From positions 1 through 33,566 of the forward strand of contig JAQXFQ010000196.1 in assembly GCA_029005175.1 (NCBI GenBank): DNA of 33,566 nucleotides. The letters run 5' to 3'. Below are positions 29,785 to 33,566 of the stretch, piece after piece; position 1 is the first letter of the stretch, and each line of letters begins with the position of its first letter. A model generated the notes under the pieces. It saw only the letters and a program-made list of their open reading frames with translations, was not told the DNA's origin and did no database searches. The stretch is from Bacillota bacterium. Its GTDB lineage: Bacteria > Bacillota > Clostridia > Oscillospirales > Acutalibacteraceae. The position numbers and the translations under genes were made by a program.

Positions 29785-29960
29785 GTCAGTGAAAACTCAT
29801 AGCAAGCGTTTACGCACAGTTCAAACATCAGACACCGAGCGCATTGGGACGCCCTTGTCCTACCATCCGCATGCATCGCAGACAGAGCCGCGAGCAACAT
29901 ACAGGATTATGTAACTGTGCACACTTTTTCGCCCGGTTTAAAATCGGACATACTCCATGG

Positions 29961-29981
29961 AAAAACCGTTCGTAACGAACG
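29961..29981 (-). terminator. Second, weaker terminator-like hairpin in the rpsJ leader
   Basis: Minus strand cgttcg tta cgaacg g TTTTT. Confidence 0.4.
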
Positions 29982-30060
29982 CAACCTCCCACTTCATCGC
30001 ATATCTCATGTGCAGTCGCTGCAATTTGTATGCACACTGCCTTTCGCAGCGCGCCTAATT

Positions 30061-30089
30061 ATTATATCAGAACAAGTCCCATTTGGCAA
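30061..30089 (-). promoter_or_regulatory. Promoter of the S10-spc-alpha superoperon
   Basis: Minus strand TTGCCA (30089-30084), 17 nt spacer, TATAAT (30066-30061). Confidence 0.8.
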
Positions 30090-30165
30090 GCAATATTTAA
30101 AATTTAGTCGTAGAAATTTAAGGCTATTTCTCTGAAATTTATATCAATTATATACAAGATATTCA

Positions 30166-30591
30166 TCAGCAGTCATAGTCATCGTAATCCATCACGCCCA
30201 TTACCTTTATATAATTGTATCTTCGGGTGCGCCCGCTGACGGTCAGCCAGTCAAAGAGCATCAGTAATCCGCAGCCGCCCAGCGTGCACAGCTTTAGCAA
30301 GCCTATGCCCACATCGCCCAGCAGCATGCGGTCAATGCCGGTCCAGCCGAGTATCAGCGAAATGAACTGCATGCTGTAGACCCTGCGGCAGGTCATATTC
30401 TGCATTGCGGTGAGCTTGCGCAGCGAGCAGTGAAGCATTTTGTCGCGCAGCATAGGGATCTTATCATCGGGCAGATCCGCCTGATTTAGCACGAGAAAGC
30501 GGTCGGTGAGCGTTATCTTCTGCTTGCGGATATTCTCCCTTTCCTCTCTCTCAGCATCGCTGTAATATCTTTCATTTTCATAATCTGCCAT
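30166..30591 (-). CDS. TM2 domain-containing protein
   Basis: 141 aa; SLILGWTGIDRMLLGDVGIGLLKLCTLGGCGLLMLFDWLTVSGRTRRYN. Confidence 0.85.
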   Translation of the reverse strand: MADYENERYYSDAEREERENIRKQKITLTDRFLVLNQADLPDDKIPMLRDKMLHCSLRKLTAMQNMTCRRVYSMQFISLILGWTGIDRMLLGDVGIGLLKLCTLGGCGLLMLFDWLTVSGRTRRYNYIKVMGVMDYDDYDC

Positions 30592-30624
30592 AAAACCATC
30601 CTCTTTTCTCTTAACCTATCATAA

Positions 30625-31005
30625 TTACGGTATTTCAAAAAATATCATTCTTATAATGTAAGTCGCGGCGGTTATTCCGAAGCCCGCGTATATTATCACA
30701 TTCACCAGCCGCCTGTTCAGCCTGCTCAGCATCCGGGTGTCCTTATGAATCGTGAAAAACAGCGCCGCCACGAACGGGAGCATTGCGGGATTGTGGTAAA
30801 AATACCCGCTCCAATTCCAATGCAGCAGGCTCACGGCTGCTCTGGACATACCGCAGCAGGCGCAGGGTATGCCCGTAAAGTGGCGCAGCGGGCAATATAT
30901 CTCCAGCTTCAGCATTAATATTATGTATGCGACTGCCGCCGCCGCGAAAAGCAGGTGATTTATCACCAGCTCCCTGACAGGCAGCCTTTTGGGTTTATCC
31001 TCCAT
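30625..31005 (-). CDS. DUF2752-like membrane protein
   Basis: Likely start MEDKPKRLPVREL; CPLRHFTGIPCACCGMSRAAVSLLHWNWSGYFYHNPA motif. Confidence 0.85.
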   Translation of the reverse strand: MEDKPKRLPVRELVINHLLFAAAAVAYIILMLKLEIYCPLRHFTGIPCACCGMSRAAVSLLHWNWSGYFYHNPAMLPFVAALFFTIHKDTRMLSRLNRRLVNVIIYAGFGITAATYIIRMIFFEIP

Positions 31006-31121
31006 CAAGCCTCGCTCCTCACTCTGCCGCAATTACGATATAATTTTACCATATTTTTTTCATAACATCAAGATATGTTCCATACTTTTTGGATATACTA
31101 AGTAAAGTCGGCGCGTATAAC

Positions 31122-31174
31122 TAAGGCTTCGACAGTATGCGGAAGCTTTAAGTCCACACGAAGTCGAAGCCTTA
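31122..31174. repeat. 12 bp perfect inverted repeat downstream of the LRR gene (weak terminator candidate)
   Basis: taaggcttcgac (31122-31133) / gtcgaagcctta (31163-31174), 29 nt loop, no T-tract. Confidence 0.6.
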
Positions 31175-31195
31175 AATTACATATTATTCTTCAAA

Positions 31196-33409
31196 TTACT
31201 TTGCGGAGCGCGCGAATTTCTTCCTGTAAACCACCGCGCCGATTGCCGCCAGCGAGAGCAGCGCAAGGCATGACGCAACTATCGTGAGCGCGATAGATTC
31301 GCCTGTACCCGGACCATTTTCGGTGTTGGTGGTACCGCCGGGAGTATCTGCGGGCGGTGTGGGGTCGGTAGGTTCATCCGTATCAGGCTCGGCAGTAGGA
31401 TTATCATTTGCCACTACTTCAACTACTGTAGTTTGGAGAGTTAAATAAGGTAAAACATCATTAGTCATAGTGCAATAGAGTTTTTTTCCTACAAATTCTT
31501 CACCAAATGTAAACACACCTTTTTCAGATTTAGTCGGTGTTACTTCAACCAATGACGCTGTAGATATTTCGCCTTGAGCTTCATCATACTCATACCAAGT
31601 ATAAACTGTATTAATTCCATCAACCTTAAATTCTGACGAAATCTGAGACACGGTTTCTCCAGCATATATAGTCTTAGGAATTGAAATGATTGCTTGAGGA
31701 GTATATGCAATAGTTGCACCGTTATCACATATTTGCAAATCGTTGGATATTTCACCATCAATCCAATTCGATGGATTGGATAAGTTTGCTGTTCCATCTA
31801 GTAAACCTTCTAAATATTCATTTAATTTAACTGTTGAAAATTTCAACGAATTGTCTCCACAATGCAATAAAACCATATTATGATGACCTGAAACATCTAA
31901 CTTTGATATATTGTTATTATTACAAATAAGATACCATAAATCTTTGTTTGATGAAATCTCAAGTTCAGACAGGTTATTATTTCCACAATCGAATATATAG
32001 AGTAATGGGTTTTTAGATACATCTAACTCTGATAATTGATTGTAATAACAATATAACTCACTAAGTTTAATATTATTACTAACATCAAGCTCAGTTAGTT
32101 GATTACCACTACATCCTAAAATTTCTAATTCAGTATTTTTAGAAACATCCAATGCAGATAAATTATTATATCCACAAGCTAAACTATTCAACATATTAAG
32201 ATGTGATACTTCTAATTGTGATAAATTATTATTACTACAGCCCAAGAAAGCTAATTCAATATTGTTAGAAATGTCCAATTCTGGCAAATTATTTAAGCCG
32301 CAATCCAACCATTTTAGTTTAACATTTCGAGAAATATCTAACACTGATAAATTATTGTCTCCACAATCCAAATAAACTAACTCAAGGTTGTTAGAAATAT
32401 CTAATTCTGATAAGTTATTATACGCACAGTCTAAATACGTTAAATTAGTATTTTTAGAAACATCTAATTCTGATAAATTGTTCCACCAACATTCCAAACG
32501 CGTTAAATACTTACAATTAGATATGTCTAAAGATGTCAAATTATTTGCATAACAAGCAATTTCCGTTAAAGACTCGCAATTAGATATATCTAAAGATGAT
32601 AAAGCATTTGTAGAACAAGTAATTTCTGTTATTGGAGCTTTACTGTAAATCTTTATAGTTCGATCTTTAGCATACTTAGTAATTTGTTCAGATGTATCTA
32701 TTTCTACTGGTATACTATCTCCTAAATCAACATAGACCTTACCATCTATATCATTTAACTTAAAGCTTATAGAACCATTACTACTTTCTTCACTTTTTGT
32801 TAGTGTAATCTGTAATGGTCCAAATATTTCTTCATCCCAATACGGAACGGGTATGCCAGTCATAATCATTACTCTAACTGCCAATATTCTTGGATAATTA
32901 TTAACATGGCCATTGACGAAAAACATACCACTATGTTTTTTGGCATCGACAGGTGAGCCATCAGGTTCCGTCCATGTAATAGGAACTTCTCCTATGGTAC
33001 CATCTGTAAATGTAGCGGTTATAAACTCAGGCAATTCAACGTCATAACCTGGATATACATAAAACGGACCAGGGAAGTCAACTGACTGAATATCTTTTGA
33101 CTGAGTATCTTTGCCATCTTTCTTCTCCTCGGTTTCAGAATCAAGATTATCTCCAATAGAATCTTTAATATCATCAAGAATATCATCAAGTAAACCTTTA
33201 TCTTTAATTTTATCAAGTAAATCTTTATCAGGTAAATCTTTACCTTCAAAATCAGTAAAAACATCATCAGTTATACTGACATCAGAGTTACTAACCACCG
33301 CCTCCGCCGCGCTTGTACCCATGAAAGTCGCCGTTGCCGCGAGCAGGGCAATTGTCAACAGCGACAAAAACGCTGCGCGAAGCTTGGTTTTGTTATACTT
33401 CTTGCGCAT
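31196..33409 (-). CDS. Secreted, probably wall-anchored leucine-rich repeat protein
   Basis: 737 aa; signal peptide; Ig-like segment PGYDVELPEFITATFTDGTIGEVPITWTEPDGS; about 12 LRRs of 21 aa (LxxLDCxxNNLSELDVSxNxx); C-terminal GPGTGES + TM + VYRKKFARSAK. Confidence 0.88.
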   Translation of the reverse strand: MRKKYNKTKLRAAFLSLLTIALLAATATFMGTSAAEAVVSNSDVSITDDVFTDFEGKDLPDKDLLDKIKDKGLLDDILDDIKDSIGDNLDSETEEKKDGKDTQSKDIQSVDFPGPFYVYPGYDVELPEFITATFTDGTIGEVPITWTEPDGSPVDAKKHSGMFFVNGHVNNYPRILAVRVMIMTGIPVPYWDEEIFGPLQITLTKSEESSNGSISFKLNDIDGKVYVDLGDSIPVEIDTSEQITKYAKDRTIKIYSKAPITEITCSTNALSSLDISNCESLTEIACYANNLTSLDISNCKYLTRLECWWNNLSELDVSKNTNLTYLDCAYNNLSELDISNNLELVYLDCGDNNLSVLDISRNVKLKWLDCGLNNLPELDISNNIELAFLGCSNNNLSQLEVSHLNMLNSLACGYNNLSALDVSKNTELEILGCSGNQLTELDVSNNIKLSELYCYYNQLSELDVSKNPLLYIFDCGNNNLSELEISSNKDLWYLICNNNNISKLDVSGHHNMVLLHCGDNSLKFSTVKLNEYLEGLLDGTANLSNPSNWIDGEISNDLQICDNGATIAYTPQAIISIPKTIYAGETVSQISSEFKVDGINTVYTWYEYDEAQGEISTASLVEVTPTKSEKGVFTFGEEFVGKKLYCTMTNDVLPYLTLQTTVVEVVANDNPTAEPDTDEPTDPTPPADTPGGTTNTENGPGTGESIALTIVASCLALLSLAAIGAVVYRKKFARSAK

Positions 33410-33516
33410 TATACATTACACCTTTCCTTTTACCTCGCAAATCACGCGCGAAGTGAGATTTATTAATATCCGAAACTGTATAACGAAATCAATATTTCCG
33501 TTATCTGTCTTATTTT

Positions 33517-33545
33517 ATGATATACCAAAACTATTGTCATGTCAA
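33517..33545 (-). promoter_or_regulatory. Promoter for the LRR gene
   Basis: Minus strand TTGACA (33545-33540), 17 nt spacer, TATCAT (33522-33517). Confidence 0.7.
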
Positions 33546-33566
33546 TAATATTTTTGTATTTTATTC

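Noticed and set aside
1-33566. Search for a defence, toxin-antitoxin, biosynthetic or phage module
   Set aside because: No nuclease, methylase, integrase, transposase, toxin-antitoxin or biosynthetic enzyme signatures among the ORFs.

Overview
Chromosomal window, probably from a Clostridia / Oscillospiraceae-type Firmicute (inferred from gene content and order). The right-hand half is mainly one long minus-strand ribosomal protein superoperon (S10-spc-alpha: rpsJ to rplQ), including secY, adk, map, a KOW-domain protein, infA, rpmJ, rpsM-rpsK-rpsD, rpoA and rplQ. Left of it is a mixed region: a WalJ-like MBL hydrolase, murA, an SH3-domain exported protein with a Thr/Ser-rich linker, a possible MecA-like protein, an RnfC-like Fe-S protein without the other rnf genes, a COG2509-like FAD oxidoreductase, rimO-pgsA, an acidic tandem-repeat membrane protein and a DUF1624-like membrane protein. 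Right of the superoperon are a TM2 protein, a DUF2752-like protein and a Cys-containing LRR surface protein with a GC-mosaic gene. I see no CRISPR array, tRNA, rRNA, transposase or recognisable defence cluster. The signals not explained by the genes are: (i) a modular ~190 bp intergenic repeat family, three near-complete or edge-cut copies plus one truncated copy, all in the same orientation, two carrying an extra 21 bp palindrome; (ii) a 103 bp MITE-like palindrome between murA and the SH3 gene; (iii) a ~480 nt rpsJ leader with terminator-like hairpins behind a near-consensus promoter; (iv) duplicated hairpins right after rpsJ; (v) a 30-nt minisatellite coding for an acidic cytoplasmic domain; (vi) an LRR gene with GC-rich ends and an AT-rich centre. 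I found no convincing new multi-gene system. The repeat family and the rpsJ leader are the best leads.
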